From: Cytobacillus stercorigallinarum
Lineage (GTDB): Bacteria > Bacillota > Bacilli > Bacillales > Cytobacillaceae
Direction of reading: 5' to 3'
Length of the DNA stretch: 45,910 nt
NCBI RefSeq assembly: GCF_014836495.1
Contig: NZ_JACSQT010000018.1
Location: 1-45,910, forward strand
Numbering within the stretch: position 1 is the stretch's first letter; each line of letters opens with the position of its first letter. The translations under genes were made by a program, and so were the position numbers. Below the pieces are notes generated by a model. It was not told where the DNA came from, did not search any database, and worked only from the letters and a program-made list of their open reading frames with translations. Shown here one piece after another: positions 45,635 to 45,910 of this stretch.

Positions 45635-45663
45635 TTGACCAAGGAAAAAATTGATGATATATT
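45635..45663 (+). promoter_or_regulatory. rRNA operon promoter P1
   Basis: TTGACC (45635-45640), a 17-base spacer and TATATT (45658-45663), 230 bases upstream of the 16S gene. Tandem promoters are usual for Bacillus rRNA operons. Confidence 0.7.
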
Positions 45664-45729
45664 AATAACCGTCGCTAATAACTGTTTGAATAGCAGCTAA
45701 CGCGGCGGAGTGATTTTTTAAAAAAAGTG

Positions 45730-45759
45730 TTGACTATACAACGGATGATGTGTTAATAT
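45730..45759 (+). promoter_or_regulatory. rRNA operon promoter P2
   Basis: TTGACT (45730-45735), an 18-base spacer and TAATAT (45754-45759). It is the second of a tandem pair. Confidence 0.6.
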
Positions 45760-45788
45760 TTTAAAGTCGCTCCTTAAGCGAATGAGAT

Positions 45789-45797
45789 TGTTCTTTG
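45789..45797 (+). promoter_or_regulatory. boxA-like antitermination element of the rRNA leader
   Basis: TGTTCTTTG resembles boxA (TGCTCTTTA) and lies in the leader stretch TGTTCTTTGAAAACTGAAC that is typical before Bacillaceae 16S genes. The leader also has short hairpins at 45840-45853 and 45861-45873. Confidence 0.65.
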
Positions 45798-45891
45798 AAA
45801 ACTGAACGAACATAAACGTCAAGCGTAATTCTAAAAAAAGCTGATTTATCAGCAACAAAGCACCATAGGTGCAAACGAGCTAATCAAACAC

Positions 45892-45910
45892 TTTATTGGA
45901 GAGTTTGATC
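45892..45910 (+). rRNA. rrs: 16S ribosomal RNA, 5' end only
   Basis: The last 19 bases, TTTATTGGAGAGTTTGATC, are the conserved 5' end of bacterial 16S rRNA. The gene continues beyond the window. Confidence 0.93.

Noticed and set aside
45840..45873. Short hairpins before 16S as a terminator or riboswitch
   Set aside because: They lie in the rRNA leader with no T run and fit pre-rRNA leader structure.

Overview
The window reads as chromosome of a low-GC, spore-forming Firmicute of the Bacillaceae type. The evidence is the AT-rich sequence, strong AGGAGG-type ribosome binding sites, frequent GTG and TTG starts, and small acid-soluble spore protein genes. A gene string closely follows the Bacillus subtilis yfhE-yfhF-recX-yfhH-sspK-yfhJ-yfhP-mutY-fabL-sspE-ygaB-ygaC-ygaD-ygaE-gsaB-ygaF-perR-ygzB-ygxA-rrn neighbourhood. 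The last 19 bases are the 5' end of a 16S rRNA gene, so the right edge is the start of an rRNA operon. I see no phage, insertion sequence, CRISPR array or tRNA.

Left part (1-18.5 kb), mostly accessory metabolism and transport. A catabolic cluster (membrane permease, carbamoyl-amino-acid/allantoate-type hydrolase, M20 amidohydrolase) converges on a PucR-type regulator. Next come a PutP proline/Na+ symporter and a complete branched-chain amino acid ABC operon (livJHMGF order). A TetR regulator then controls a paired small multidrug resistance transporter. A squalene/phytoene synthase-family gene and a heterodimeric BmrC/BmrD-like ABC exporter follow.

Middle part (18.5-28.5 kb) is the conserved yfh/yga block. 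It holds the sporulation small proteins YfhE, SspK, a YpzG-like protein and a short gamma-type SASP. It also holds RecX, MutY, the FabL enoyl-ACP reductase, the NtdP phosphatase and a homodimer-type ABC exporter.

Right part. A five-gene peptide ABC operon (D-F-A-B-C order) and a large glutamate synthase gene are inserted into the ygaD-ygaE-gsaB order. The window ends with hemL (gsaB), a two-helix potassium channel, Bcp, PerR with its own PerR box, ygzB, ygxA and the rRNA promoters.

The links between genes are mainly nitrogen and peptide nutrition. Branched-chain amino acid uptake, peptide uptake and glutamate synthesis each carry a CodY-like site just upstream of the promoter, and the glutamate synthase region also carries a perfect cre match. 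The most unusual local structure is at the glutamate synthase start. The only good Shine-Dalgarno sequence lies about 38 bases before the ATG, and a nested stem-loop between them would bring it to normal spacing. I did not find a convincing wholly new multi-gene system.
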